A stretch of 64,000 nucleotides of DNA from Actinospica robiniae DSM 44927 (GTDB lineage Bacteria > Actinomycetota > Actinomycetes > Streptomycetales > Catenulisporaceae): the NCBI RefSeq assembly GCF_000504285.1, contig NZ_KI632511.1, positions 5,996,154 through 6,060,153 of the forward strand, read 5' to 3'. Position numbers and translations under genes: made by a program. Of the stretch, positions 1 through 6,834 are shown piece after piece (position 1 is the first letter of the stretch; each line of letters opens with the position of its first letter). The notes beneath the pieces are model-generated. The model did not search any database. It saw nothing but the letters and a program-made list of their open reading frames with translations, and was not told the DNA's origin.

Positions 1-46
1 CGACGTCCCCGCCGACTGCGCCGACATCGCCACTGCCAAGTCCTGA
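1..46 (+). CDS. 3' end of a gene entering from the left
   Basis: In frame 2 the first bases encode DVPADCADIATAKS followed by TGA at 44-46. Almost every third codon position is G or C, as in real genes of this genome, so this is probably the last 14 codons of a plus-strand gene beginning outside the window. Too little is visible to name it. Confidence 0.35.
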   Translation, partial: DVPADCADIATAKS

Positions 47-106
47 GCCGGCGGACCCCGGGCGCGCCGCCCGCTGTCCGCCGCCGACCGCCCGCTGTGC
101 CCGTCG

Positions 107-1033
107 TCAGCGTATGGCCACGGCAGGCACGGCGGCGGAGAGCGGAAAGCCCTCGCCGTCGAGCACCACGCCGCCGACGACGTCGGCGAGTTGGCAGGCC
201 GCGGCGCGCAACCGGGTGTCGATGCGGTCCGCGTCGATGTCAGTGGCCTGCGGCAGACAGCGGAAGCGGTAGACCGTGCACGGCCAGTCGGCGGCGGCGC
301 GCGGTCTCAGCGCGTAGGGCATGAACCCCTCGCCGCCGAACGGGCGTACCCGCACCTCGAAGCTTCCGGGCCGGTCGAGGCAGTAATCGTTCGCGGCCAG
401 TGCGCCGTTGCGGTCGAGTTCCGGCAGCGTCAGAGACAGGACGGAACGCAGCACCGACCACGGCAGCGCTTCATGTCCGTAGACGCAGTAGACCGTGTCG
501 TGCCCACGGATCCGACGCACGGCGACGGCCCGAGTGGCGCGCGGCGAGTCCGCAGGCAGCCGCGCCGCGCCGCCCAGCCGCCGCGCCAGCCCGATGATCA
601 GCGACCAGGCCAAGCCCTCGGCGCCGACCGGAAGCCCATGTGGGTAACGCAATCGGAGCAGGTCGGCGTCGATGCCGTGCACCACCCGAACTCGTTCCTG
701 GGTGCACAACGCGGCGTACGCCGTGGTCCACGGTGAGCCGAGGCCCGCCAGCGCGAGCGTCTCCGGGTCCAGCCGGAACGGCCCCGCGAAGCGGACTCCG
801 TCGGCGACGTCGATGCCGATGTCGCCGCCGGCATCGCCTGTTGCCGCCTCCGTCGTTCCCGGACCGGTGATCCCGTTGTCCGAGGACGGATTCCACAGCC
901 GCACCAGCCGTCTGACGTCGGCGTCCACAGGCGTGCCGGCAAGCAGCAGCACCGGGTGCCGCCGCAGCAGCGATCCCGGTTCGGCCGACCCCGCGCGGGA
1001 CCGGCCCGGCAGTGTCCAAGGCCTCGACTTCAC
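107..1033 (-). CDS. hypothetical protein, about 308 aa
   Basis: Long open frame with strong GC3 bias, starting at GTG 1033 and ending at 107. I recognise no family. It has no signal peptide or membrane segment, so it should be a soluble cytoplasmic protein. The first 60 residues are arginine- and glycine-rich and low in conservation signals; the rest alternates beta-rich and helical stretches, including DTVYCVYGHEALPWS near residue 185 and a hydrophobic tail (VVGGVVLDGEGFPLS) near the C-terminus. It lies convergent to the gene ending at position 46 and 77 bp from the next minus-strand gene, so it may be transcribed with it. Function unknown. Confidence 0.6.
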   Translation of the reverse strand: MKSRPWTLPGRSRAGSAEPGSLLRRHPVLLLAGTPVDADVRRLVRLWNPSSDNGITGPGTTEAATGDAGGDIGIDVADGVRFAGPFRLDPETLALAGLGSPWTTAYAALCTQERVRVVHGIDADLLRLRYPHGLPVGAEGLAWSLIIGLARRLGGAARLPADSPRATRAVAVRRIRGHDTVYCVYGHEALPWSVLRSVLSLTLPELDRNGALAANDYCLDRPGSFEVRVRPFGGEGFMPYALRPRAAADWPCTVYRFRCLPQATDIDADRIDTRLRAAACQLADVVGGVVLDGEGFPLSAAVPAVAIR

Positions 1034-1110
1034 GCCGCCACTGTCGCAGGGTTCTGGCCGAATTGAGAGGGATTAGGCCCCGAATTCACTCGAATCGCGC
1101 AAGCAGAGGC

Positions 1111-1524
1111 CTACCAGAGTGCGCCGAACGGGTCCTCCGGCGGAGCGGCCAGCACCACCGGCCCGCCCTCCGCGTCGGCGGCGAACCCGCCCGTCGCCGC
1201 TACGACCGCCTTCGCCAGCCGGTAGCGCAGCCGCTCCGCGCCCGGCCCGGAATCCGCGACGTGCACCTCGTACCGCGCCTGCGCGCTGGATGTCGACCGC
1301 TCGACCTCGACGACGAACGTGGCGACGGTGTCGGAGAAGGTCGCGCTGTAGTAGGCGAACGGCTCCTCGTCGTCGTACGCGTCGTCGAGCCCGTCGTCAG
1401 GCGCCGCCGCGCAGAACACGTCCCCCGTCCCCAACGGCGCCAGCGCGTCGAGCAGCGCAACCGCGTCCACCAGCTCCGGCGCCAGCACCGTCACCGCGCG
1501 CGGATCGGACGGAAACATCGGCAT
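1111..1524 (-). CDS. hypothetical acidic protein, 137 aa
   Basis: Starts at ATG 1524 with an AGGGGGG ribosome binding site about 8 nt upstream. The product is acidic, begins MPMFPSDPRAVTVL, and has an Asp/Glu-rich loop (DDGLDDAYDDEEP) around residues 43-55, then a beta-strand-rich middle (TFSDTVATFVVEVE). No signal peptide or membrane span. I do not recognise the family. It sits 54 bp downstream of the dcd stop on the same strand, so read-through from dcd is possible. A role in nucleotide metabolism cannot be inferred from position alone. Confidence 0.6.
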   Translation of the reverse strand: MPMFPSDPRAVTVLAPELVDAVALLDALAPLGTGDVFCAAAPDDGLDDAYDDEEPFAYYSATFSDTVATFVVEVERSTSSAQARYEVHVADSGPGAERLRYRLAKAVVAATGGFAADAEGGPVVLAAPPEDPFGALW

Positions 1525-1578
1525 GATTCAAGCCCCCCTGAATGCCCGTGGACCGATCGGAGAAGTCGGATCGTCCGA

Positions 1579-2154
1579 TCAGATCTTCGTACGGTGGAAG
1601 TTCACGTGCGACCGCGACGGCGTCGGCCCCCGCTGCCCCTGGTACCGCGACCCCGCCGCGGACGACCCGTAGGGGTTCTCGGCCGGGGAGGACAGCCGGA
1701 ACATGCACAGCTGTCCGATCTTCATACCCGGCCAGAGCTTGATCGGCAGGGTCGCCACGTTCGAGAGCTCGAGCGTCACGTGCCCGGAGAACCCCGGGTC
1801 GATGAACCCCGCCGTCGAGTGCGTCAGCAGCCCGAGCCGCCCCAGGCTGGACTTGCCCTCCAGCCGCGAAGCCACGTCGTCCGGCAGCGTGACCTGCTCG
1901 TAGGTCGATCCGAGCACGAACTCGCCGGGGTGCAGGATGAACGGCTCGTCAGACTCCGGCTCCACCAGCCGGGTCAGCTCCGGCTGCTCCCGCGCGGGAT
2001 CGATGTGCGGGTAGCGGTGGTTCTCGAACACCCGGAAGAACCGGTCCAGCCGCACGTCGATCGACGACGGCTGCACCATCGTGTCGTCATACGGCTCGAT
2101 CCGCACCCGCCCCGAGGCGATCTCCGCACGCAAGTCCTTGTCTGAGAGCAACAC
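1579..2154 (-). CDS. dcd: dCTP deaminase
   Basis: 191-residue dCTP deaminase. The family deaminates dCTP to dUTP and feeds dTMP synthesis; some actinobacterial members also hydrolyse dUTP. Conserved stretches include [31 protein letters not shown], the active-site region [20 protein letters not shown] with the catalytic Glu in [20 protein letters not shown], and the C-terminal YQGQRGPT motif. Length matches the family when GTG 2154 is the start. An upstream extension to 2178 is open but would add MECDTFGL and place the start upstream of the -10 box TACCTT at 2162-2167. That box sits 7 nt before GTG 2154, so the transcript is probably leaderless. Divergent from the tRNA-Gly gene. Confidence 0.96.
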   Translation of the reverse strand: MLLSDKDLRAEIASGRVRIEPYDDTMVQPSSIDVRLDRFFRVFENHRYPHIDPAREQPELTRLVEPESDEPFILHPGEFVLGSTYEQVTLPDDVASRLEGKSSLGRLGLLTHSTAGFIDPGFSGHVTLELSNVATLPIKLWPGMKIGQLCMFRLSSPAENPYGSSAAGSRYQGQRGPTPSRSHVNFHRTKI

Positions 2155-2161
2155 GAGACCG

Positions 2162-2167
2162 AAGGTA
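2162..2167 (-). promoter_or_regulatory. -10 box of dcd, leaderless layout
   Basis: On the minus strand TACCTT lies 7 nt upstream of GTG 2154. This TANNNT box at that spacing is the common actinobacterial arrangement in which transcription starts at the start codon. It also decides the dcd start. Confidence 0.5.
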
Positions 2168-2255
2168 TCGCACTCCACTCCGCCGCACGCATCTGGTAGC
2201 CTGGGCGAGCTGCACAGGGCGTCACCATCAGCGAACGGTGACGGACGGTGCTCAC

Positions 2256-2329
2256 GCGGGTGTAGTTCAATGGTAGAACATCAGCTTCCCAAGCTGACAG
2301 CGCGGGTTCGATTCCCGTCACCCGCTCCA
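2256..2329 (+). tRNA. tRNA-Gly (anticodon CCC)
   Basis: Complete cloverleaf. The acceptor arm GCGGGTG pairs with CACCCGC, the D arm contains AGTTCAATGGTAGAAC, the anticodon stem TCAGC/GCTGA encloses loop TTCCCAA (anticodon CCC), and the T arm reads CGGGTTCGATTCCCG. The discriminator base is T at 2326 and CCA is encoded at 2327-2329. A strong hairpin follows directly. Confidence 0.97.
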
Positions 2330-2333
2330 CGAG

Positions 2334-2370
2334 AAGGCCCAGACCGGAGATGGATTCCGGTCCGGGCCTT
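2334..2370 (+). terminator. rho-independent-like terminator after tRNA-Gly
   Basis: AAGGCCC-A-GACCGGA (2334-2348 region) pairs with TCCGGTC-C-GGGCCTT (2356-2370), giving a 14-bp stem with one mismatch and a 7-8 nt loop, followed by TTTC. It begins five bases after the encoded CCA. Confidence 0.8.
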
Positions 2371-2439
2371 TCGACGTATTGCCGACCAACTCGCCCAAGC
2401 CGGCGCCGGTCGCACTCCGCACACCCGAAAAATGAGGTC

Positions 2440-2445
2440 TAGCCT
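2440..2445 (+). promoter_or_regulatory. -10 box of the small zinc-ribbon gene
   Basis: TAGCCT followed by 6 nt (GTGACC) and then ATG 2452, the leaderless layout seen repeatedly in this window. It favours ATG 2452 over the in-frame GTG at 2446. Confidence 0.45.
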
Positions 2446-2451
2446 GTGACC

Positions 2452-2712
2452 ATGTTGAACGGGCGATGCCCAAGCTGCGGAGCCACTACCGTCCACTGCG
2501 CCAGGAGCGCCGTGGAGCAGGGCCGCTTGTCGTTCAGCGGCAGCTTCAATGGTGCGCAGACCATGGACTACATCTGCGTGACGTGCGGCTATCTGGAGAG
2601 ACACGTAGCGCCCGGCAAGCAGTTGGAGCGGGTGGCGGCGACGTGGGCTTTGGTCGTCCCACGCGACCAGATCCCGCCGCACGACCAGATGCCGTCCGGG
2701 AATGGCGCCTAG
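2452..2712 (+). CDS. small zinc-ribbon protein, 86 aa
   Basis: Begins MLNGRCPSCGATTVHC and carries a second pair, CVTCGY, near residue 45, so two CxxC knuckles about 36 residues apart could bind one zinc ion as a zinc ribbon. No membrane segment. The family resembles the small actinobacterial zinc-ribbon proteins with no assigned role. Its TAG stop shares a palindromic CTAG with the stop of the convergent gene at 2709, so the two reading frames overlap by 3 bases. Function unknown. Confidence 0.7.
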   Translation: MLNGRCPSCGATTVHCARSAVEQGRLSFSGSFNGAQTMDYICVTCGYLERHVAPGKQLERVAATWALVVPRDQIPPHDQMPSGNGA

Positions 2713-3071
2713 GCCGAGGCTCTGCGCCTGACGTCGAGGGCGATTTCGATCAAGCCCGTCAGCAAGGCCAATGCCACGCAGAATGCGACACCGACGAAGC
2801 CGGCCACCCACCAGGCAAGCGGGTCCGAACGACCCGATTCCCAGCACATGGGCGAGTCACACATGGGGGGGACGAACGGCGCTGCCGGCTGCCTTCCGAT
2901 GATCACGGTCGGGATGACGGCCAAGAGCACCGAAGCGCTGATCCCGAGGCACACCAGGACCCAACGGGTCCACCGCTCCCACCGCCAGGACACGAGCCAC
3001 ACGGCGAATAGCACCGCCGGCAGGATGAACGTGGTGCCCGTGACCAAGTCCACGTCGTGTCGCCCCCTCAT
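2709..3071 (-). CDS. small membrane protein, 120 aa
   Basis: Starts at ATG 3071 (MRGRHDVDLVTG); the open frame continues upstream to 3437 but that part is Arg/Ser/Pro-rich without coding character. Three membrane segments are visible: about residues 12-29 (TFILPAVLFAVWLVSW), 36-58 (WVLVCLGISASVLLAVIPTVI) and 86-110 (WWVAGFVGVAFCVALALLTGLIEI). The loop between segments 2 and 3 contains two cysteines (MCDSPMCWES) and would lie outside the cell if the N-terminus is outside. Family not recognised. It is divergent from the membrane protein at 3252. Confidence 0.6.
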   Translation of the reverse strand: MRGRHDVDLVTGTTFILPAVLFAVWLVSWRWERWTRWVLVCLGISASVLLAVIPTVIIGRQPAAPFVPPMCDSPMCWESGRSDPLAWWVAGFVGVAFCVALALLTGLIEIALDVRRRASA

Positions 3072-3142
3072 GACAGATTCCAGCCGCCGTCTGCCTTCAG
3101 GCGACGTGATTGCCTGCGCCGCGGTTCCTTTCGAAGGACGCT

Positions 3143-3176
3143 TACTCGCACACCCTGTTCGGCGCCTCTGCGAGTA
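3143..3176. repeat. 8-bp inverted repeat between divergent membrane-protein genes
   Basis: TACTCGCA (3143-3150) and TGCGAGTA (3169-3176) form perfect arms with an 18-nt spacer in the 180-bp region between the genes starting at 3071 and 3252. Arm length and position suit a dimeric regulator's operator. No protein can be assigned. Confidence 0.35.
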
Positions 3177-3251
3177 GCCTGAGTCCCGGGGGTGTGGTGA
3201 CGTGGACATACTGAGCAGCGCTGAAGAAGGCGCCGAAGTCACTGTGCGGCT

Positions 3252-3662
3252 ATGAGGAAGACTCCGAGACGCGCCAGGATCGCATTGGGGTTCTACGTCG
3301 CGCTTGGCCCGCTGCTTCTCGCAGCGGTAGTGGGCGCTGCCTACGGAATCCGGTGGGCAGCACCCTACGGTTTGTGGCTGTACCTCACGATCTATCAGCT
3401 CTACGCCATGCGCGGCGCCACCTGGCCGAGGCGTCATCTGGCGTTGGCGTTCGCACTCAATCTCATGTCCTTCTCGGCGGTGCTGCTCTGCTTCGTGACC
3501 TTCGTCGTCATCCAGTTCGGCGGCCCGCCCGCAAAGCTGCCCGCATGGGGGAGCTTGAGCATTGCTCTAGCCCTCGGGACCGCGGCAACCGGGGCCCTAT
3601 GGCCTGCTCAGCGTCGCTATTACGGCGTCGGTTCAGAGCCGCTTGCGGAGGAGAGCGACTGA
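3252..3662 (+). CDS. small membrane protein, 136 aa
   Basis: ATG 3252. Four hydrophobic segments: about residues 10-30 (ALGFYVALGPLLLAAVVGAA), 36-52 (APYGLWLYLTIYQLYAM), 63-90 (LALAFALNLMSFSAVLLCFVTFVVI) and 99-118 (WGSLSIALALGTAATGALWP). The N-terminus is basic (RKTPRRAR), favouring a cytoplasmic N-terminus. I do not recognise the family. It is divergent from the 120-aa membrane protein and ends 80 bp before the arsR-type gene, whose operator-like repeats occupy that gap. Confidence 0.65.
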   Translation: MRKTPRRARIALGFYVALGPLLLAAVVGAAYGIRWAAPYGLWLYLTIYQLYAMRGATWPRRHLALAFALNLMSFSAVLLCFVTFVVIQFGGPPAKLPAWGSLSIALALGTAATGALWPAQRRYYGVGSEPLAEESD

Positions 3663-3681
3663 CGCCGGGCTCTCGAGCTCG

Positions 3682-3723
3682 TTCAAGAAGTCTTGTTCAA
3701 GGAGTCTTGATTAAGAAACCTTG
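3682..3723 (+). promoter_or_regulatory. three tandem 14-bp palindromic repeats upstream of the ArsR-type gene
   Basis: Units at 3682-3695 (TTCAAGAAGTCTTG), 3696-3709 (TTCAAGGAGTCTTG) and 3710-3723 (ATTAAGAAACCTTG) follow each other without a gap. Each contains an inverted repeat CAAGA-AG-TCTTG or a close variant. They cover the region just upstream of the -10 box at 3730, where a repressor would block RNA polymerase. Confidence 0.6.
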
Positions 3724-3729
3724 AGCATC

Positions 3730-3735
3730 TACGCT
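3730..3735 (+). promoter_or_regulatory. -10 box of the ArsR-type operon
   Basis: TACGCT, then 6 nt, then ATG 3742. This is the leaderless layout and it selects ATG 3742 over the in-frame start at 3721. Confidence 0.5.
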
Positions 3736-3741
3736 GGCCGC

Positions 3742-4320
3742 ATGAGCACAGATCCCCAGGCGCTTCGCGCCCTCGCGCACCCGCTGCGCTGGAAGCTGAT
3801 CGACGTCTTGGAGCGGGAGGGCGACGCGACCGCCACCCGCTGTGCGGAGTTGACCGGGGAGAGCGTCGCGAGCTGCGCCTACCACCTCGGGATCCTGGCC
3901 AAGTACGGCTACGTCGAGGCTTCGCCGGGGCGGACCGGGCGGGAGAAGCCGTGGCGGCTGACGGGGCAGGAGCAGCGGATCGGGAACGACGACCGGGAGG
4001 ACATCGACGGGGAGCTCGCGGCGCAGGCCGCGGTCGAGGCCTTCTTGGAGCACGAGTTCGGGCGGCTGCGCCAGCGGGTGCGGCAGCGGGATCGGGAGGA
4101 GCCGGAGTGGCGGGACGCTTCGTGCATCGTCGGATCCTCGATGTGGGTGACCGTCTCGGAGATGACGGAGATCAAGACGCAGCTCATGGAGATCGCGCGC
4201 CGCTACTCCGCGCGTGACGGCGATCCCTCGCTGCGGCCGGAGGGTGCGCGGCAGGTGCGGATGTTCGCCACCAACACCGTGGCGCCTCGGTTGCCTCGCG
4301 AGCAGGCGGACGCGCCGTGA
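3742..4320 (+). CDS. ArsR/HTH_20-type transcriptional regulator
   Basis: 192-residue regulator. The N-terminal third is a winged helix typical of ArsR-like proteins: LRALAHPLRWKLIDVLE, then TATRCAELTGESVASCAYHLGILAKYGYVE as the recognition helices, and a wing RTGREKPWRLT. The second half is a helical domain of the kind fused to HTH_20 regulators that control efflux pumps. No cysteine pair suggests metal sensing, so the ligand is unknown. Its stop overlaps the GTG of the MFS gene (GTGA at 4317-4320), so the two are translationally coupled. Three tandem palindromes directly upstream suggest autoregulation of the pair. Confidence 0.88.
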   Translation: MSTDPQALRALAHPLRWKLIDVLEREGDATATRCAELTGESVASCAYHLGILAKYGYVEASPGRTGREKPWRLTGQEQRIGNDDREDIDGELAAQAAVEAFLEHEFGRLRQRVRQRDREEPEWRDASCIVGSSMWVTVSEMTEIKTQLMEIARRYSARDGDPSLRPEGARQVRMFATNTVAPRLPREQADAP

Positions 4321-5573
4321 CCGGGCCGCTGGCGGATCCGCGGTTCCGCAGGCTGCTGGCCGGACAGTCGCTCTCCAGCTTCGGGGACACCGCGCTCTAC
4401 CTCATGCTCGGCATCTGGGCCAAGGAACTGACGAACAGCAACTCGGCCGCCGGCGGGGTCTTTCTGGCGTTGGGACTGCCGGCTCTTTTCGGGCCGCTCA
4501 CCGGGCACCTGGCCGACCGGGTGCGGCGGCGTCCGCTGCTGATCGGGACGAACGCGGCCGCCGGGGTCGTCGTCTTGTCGCTGCTCGCCGTGCACGGGCG
4601 TGGGCAGCTGTGGATCATCTACGCGGTCGCCTTCGCTTACGGACTGGCGTCCGGCATCCTGAGCAGCGCGGGCGCGGGGCTGCGCAAGTCGTTGCTGGGG
4701 CCCGAGCAGACCGCTTCGGCCAACGCCATGCTGCAGACCGTCTCGCAGGGCTTGCGTATCGTCGCGCCGCTGGTCGGGACGGGCATGTTCGTCGCGTTCG
4801 GCGGCGGGTCGGTGGCCATCCTCGACAGCGTCACCTTCGCCGCGGCGATCGTCGCGCTGCTGACGATCCGCCTGGACGAGCCGCGTGGCCACGCCGTTCC
4901 CGCCGGTTCGCCGGGCTCCTCGGGATCCTTCTTCGCGGACGTGACAGCGGGCTTTCGGCACATCCGTTCCGTGCGGCTGCTCTTCCAGATCACCGTCGTG
5001 ACCGCGTGCGGCTTCACGGTGATCGGTCTGACCGAGACGGCGATCTTCGCCGTGGTGGATCAGGGACTGCACCGGTCGCCCGCCTTCTTCGGCGTCCTCA
5101 ACAGCACGCAGGGTGCTGCGTCGGTACTCGGCGGCATCGCGGTCTCGTTCATGCTCAAGCGGCTCGGGGAAGCGCGGGTGGTCGGATTGGCGCTGGCCGG
5201 CTTCAGCGTCGCGTCACTGCTTTACACGTCCCACTCCGTGGTGCTCTGCCTGATCGGGTCGGTCGGGGACGGGCTCGGACTGGTGTGGCTCGTCGTCGGT
5301 CTGAGCACGGCGGCCCAGGTACACACGCCGTCCTTCTTGCAGGGGCGGGTCAACGCGGCCTGGTCGATGGTCGTCCTCACCCCGCAGACCTGCTCCATAG
5401 CCGCGGGCGCGTGGCTCATCGCGGTCGTGGACTACCGAGTGTTGCTTCTCGCGATCGTCGTGGTCATGGCCGTCTGCGCGGCGACGTTGCTGCTGAAGCC
5501 GGCCGCCGCGCCCGCGCCCGCGCCTGAGTCCGAGCGCCAGGCACCCGGGATCGCGGCTCCGAGTAGGCTGTGA
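4317..5573 (+). CDS. MFS transporter, enterobactin-exporter/tetracycline-resistance type
   Basis: 418-residue major facilitator with about 12 membrane segments. It begins GTG 4317 and reads VTGPLADPRFRRLLAGQSLSS, the usual start of the EntS/MFS_3 drug or siderophore exporter group. The loop between segments 2 and 3 has the MFS motif A form GHLADRVRRRPLL. A Ser/Gly-rich central loop (GSPGSSGSFF) separates the halves, and the tail ends in Ala/Pro repeats. It is coupled to the ArsR-type regulator by a 4-bp overlap, so the regulator probably responds to the exported compound. The substrate cannot be read from the sequence. Confidence 0.9.
   Translation: MTGPLADPRFRRLLAGQSLSSFGDTALYLMLGIWAKELTNSNSAAGGVFLALGLPALFGPLTGHLADRVRRRPLLIGTNAAAGVVVLSLLAVHGRGQLWIIYAVAFAYGLASGILSSAGAGLRKSLLGPEQTASANAMLQTVSQGLRIVAPLVGTGMFVAFGGGSVAILDSVTFAAAIVALLTIRLDEPRGHAVPAGSPGSSGSFFADVTAGFRHIRSVRLLFQITVVTACGFTVIGLTETAIFAVVDQGLHRSPAFFGVLNSTQGAASVLGGIAVSFMLKRLGEARVVGLALAGFSVASLLYTSHSVVLCLIGSVGDGLGLVWLVVGLSTAAQVHTPSFLQGRVNAAWSMVVLTPQTCSIAAGAWLIAVVDYRVLLLAIVVVMAVCAATLLLKPAAAPAPAPESERQAPGIAAPSRL
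5564..5569 (+). promoter_or_regulatory. -10 box of the PaiB-like gene
   Basis: TAGGCT inside the last codons of the MFS gene, then 6 nt (GTGATC) and ATG 5576. This gives the PaiB-like gene its own probable leaderless promoter and selects ATG 5576 over GTG 5570. Confidence 0.45.
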
Positions 5574-5575
5574 TC

Positions 5576-6214
5576 ATGTATATACCCGCGCATTTCGCCG
5601 CCGACCAGGACACTGTCGTCGAGCTGCTGACGAACCTCGGTGCGGCGGATCTGATCACCGTCACGGACAACGGGATGGACGCCACGTTCCTGCCGTTGCT
5701 GTTCGACGCGTCGCGCGGGGAGCATGGCGCTCTGCTCGGGCACGTGGCCCGGAACAACGAGCAGTGGAAGCGGCCGGCCATCGGCGACGCGCTGGTGATC
5801 GCGCACGGGGCGAACGGCTACGTCTCGCCGTCGTACTACGCGGAGAAGGCTGAGCACGGGCGCGTCGTGCCGACGTGGAACTACCTCACTCTGCACGTCT
5901 ACGGCACTTTAGTGGTGCACGACGATCCGGACTGGGTGCGCTCGCTGGTGGAGCGGCTGACCGAGAAGCACGAGTCGGAGCGCGAGCACCCGTGGGCTGT
6001 CTCGGATGCACCGGCCGACTACATTGCCGGACAGTTGCGGGCGATCGTCGGGATCGAGCTGCTGATCAAGCGGATCGAGGCGAAGGCGAAGTTCAGCCAG
6101 AACCGATCCGCCGCCGACGTGGACGGTGTGGTGGCGGGGCTTTCGCGCGACGGCTTCGACGAGCACGCGCAGGCTGTGCGGCAGGCGCGGGAGAAGCGCC
6201 GGCCGGCGAGGTGA
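5576..6214 (+). CDS. PaiB-like FMN-binding protein
   Basis: 212-residue member of the PaiB family (FMN-binding split barrel). It starts MYIPAHFAADQD, the usual family N-terminus, and keeps LLFDASRGEHGALLGHVARNN and GANGYVSPSYY in the flavin-binding barrel, WNYLTLHVYG, and the C-terminal helix KAKFSQNRSAADVDGV that is diagnostic of the family. In Bacillus PaiB is described as a negative regulator of sporulation and protease genes; most homologues are uncharacterised. The start overlaps the MFS stop region, so it may be co-transcribed with the exporter as well as from its own -10 box. Confidence 0.9.
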   Translation: MYIPAHFAADQDTVVELLTNLGAADLITVTDNGMDATFLPLLFDASRGEHGALLGHVARNNEQWKRPAIGDALVIAHGANGYVSPSYYAEKAEHGRVVPTWNYLTLHVYGTLVVHDDPDWVRSLVERLTEKHESEREHPWAVSDAPADYIAGQLRAIVGIELLIKRIEAKAKFSQNRSAADVDGVVAGLSRDGFDEHAQAVRQAREKRRPAR

Positions 6215-6243
6215 GCCGGTAGACGCGGCGGACCGGCGGAGCA

Positions 6244-6795
6244 TCACGCCGGGTCGGGCCCGTCCCAGTCCAGGGTGGGGGCCAGGCTGCCTTCCAGGGT
6301 GAGCAGCCAGCGCTTGGTCGCAATGGCGTCCGGGCCGCTGCCGAAGCCGCCGATGCCGTCGGCGGCGACGACGCGGTGCGCCGGGATCAGGATCGCGATC
6401 GGGGTCGTGCCCATCAGTGTGCCGACGAGGCGTGCGGCCGGGCCGCGGGCATCCTCGGTGTCGAAGGCGCCGCAGCGTTCGGCCAGTTCGCCGTAGGTCA
6501 CCGTCTCGCCGTAGCCGACGGTGCCGTAGAGGCATTGCAGGACTCTGCGCTGTAGGCCGCTGGTCAGGCTCCAGTCGATGGGCAGGTCGAGGCCGCGGCG
6601 TCGGCCGGCGAAGTAGTCGGCGTACCGTTCGGCCACCATCGCGGCACGGCGGTCCGTGGATATGTCCTCGAGGTCCAGGCCTTCGGGCCGCAGGATCGTG
6701 TCATCCTCGTGGAAGGCCGCCCACAGCACGCCCTGTTCGCTCGCGGCCACCCGGATCCGGCCCGAGGGCAGCGGCGTGTCCAGGCTGAAGCGCAC
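6244..6795 (-). CDS. alkyltransferase-like (ATL) protein, Ogt/AGT fold with Cys replaced by Ala
   Basis: 183 residues with the full two-domain AGT layout: an RNase-H-like N-terminal domain (residues 1-75) and the DNA-binding domain (80-165) with SGLQRRVLQCLYGTVGYG and the arginine-finger region GPAARLVG (Arg122). Active methyltransferases have PCHRV; here the motif is PAHRVV with Ala139, codon GCG at 6379-6381. The residue cannot accept an alkyl group, so this is not a functional Ogt/AdaB. Cys-less ATL proteins bind O6-alkylguanine and hand it to nucleotide excision repair; an Ala at this position is known in a Thermus ATL. The retained N-terminal domain is unusual for short ATLs. Start GTG 6795. 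Confidence 0.85.
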   Translation of the reverse strand: MRFSLDTPLPSGRIRVAASEQGVLWAAFHEDDTILRPEGLDLEDISTDRRAAMVAERYADYFAGRRRGLDLPIDWSLTSGLQRRVLQCLYGTVGYGETVTYGELAERCGAFDTEDARGPAARLVGTLMGTTPIAILIPAHRVVAADGIGGFGSGPDAIATKRWLLTLEGSLAPTLDWDGPDPA

Positions 6796-6834
6796 GACGG
6801 GAGCCGACGGCGGTACCGAGGAGCTCAGCGACCT

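Noticed and set aside
3072..3437. Upstream extension of the 120-aa membrane protein
   Set aside because: The added residues are Arg/Ser/Pro-rich, have no coding bias and cross the divergent promoter region.
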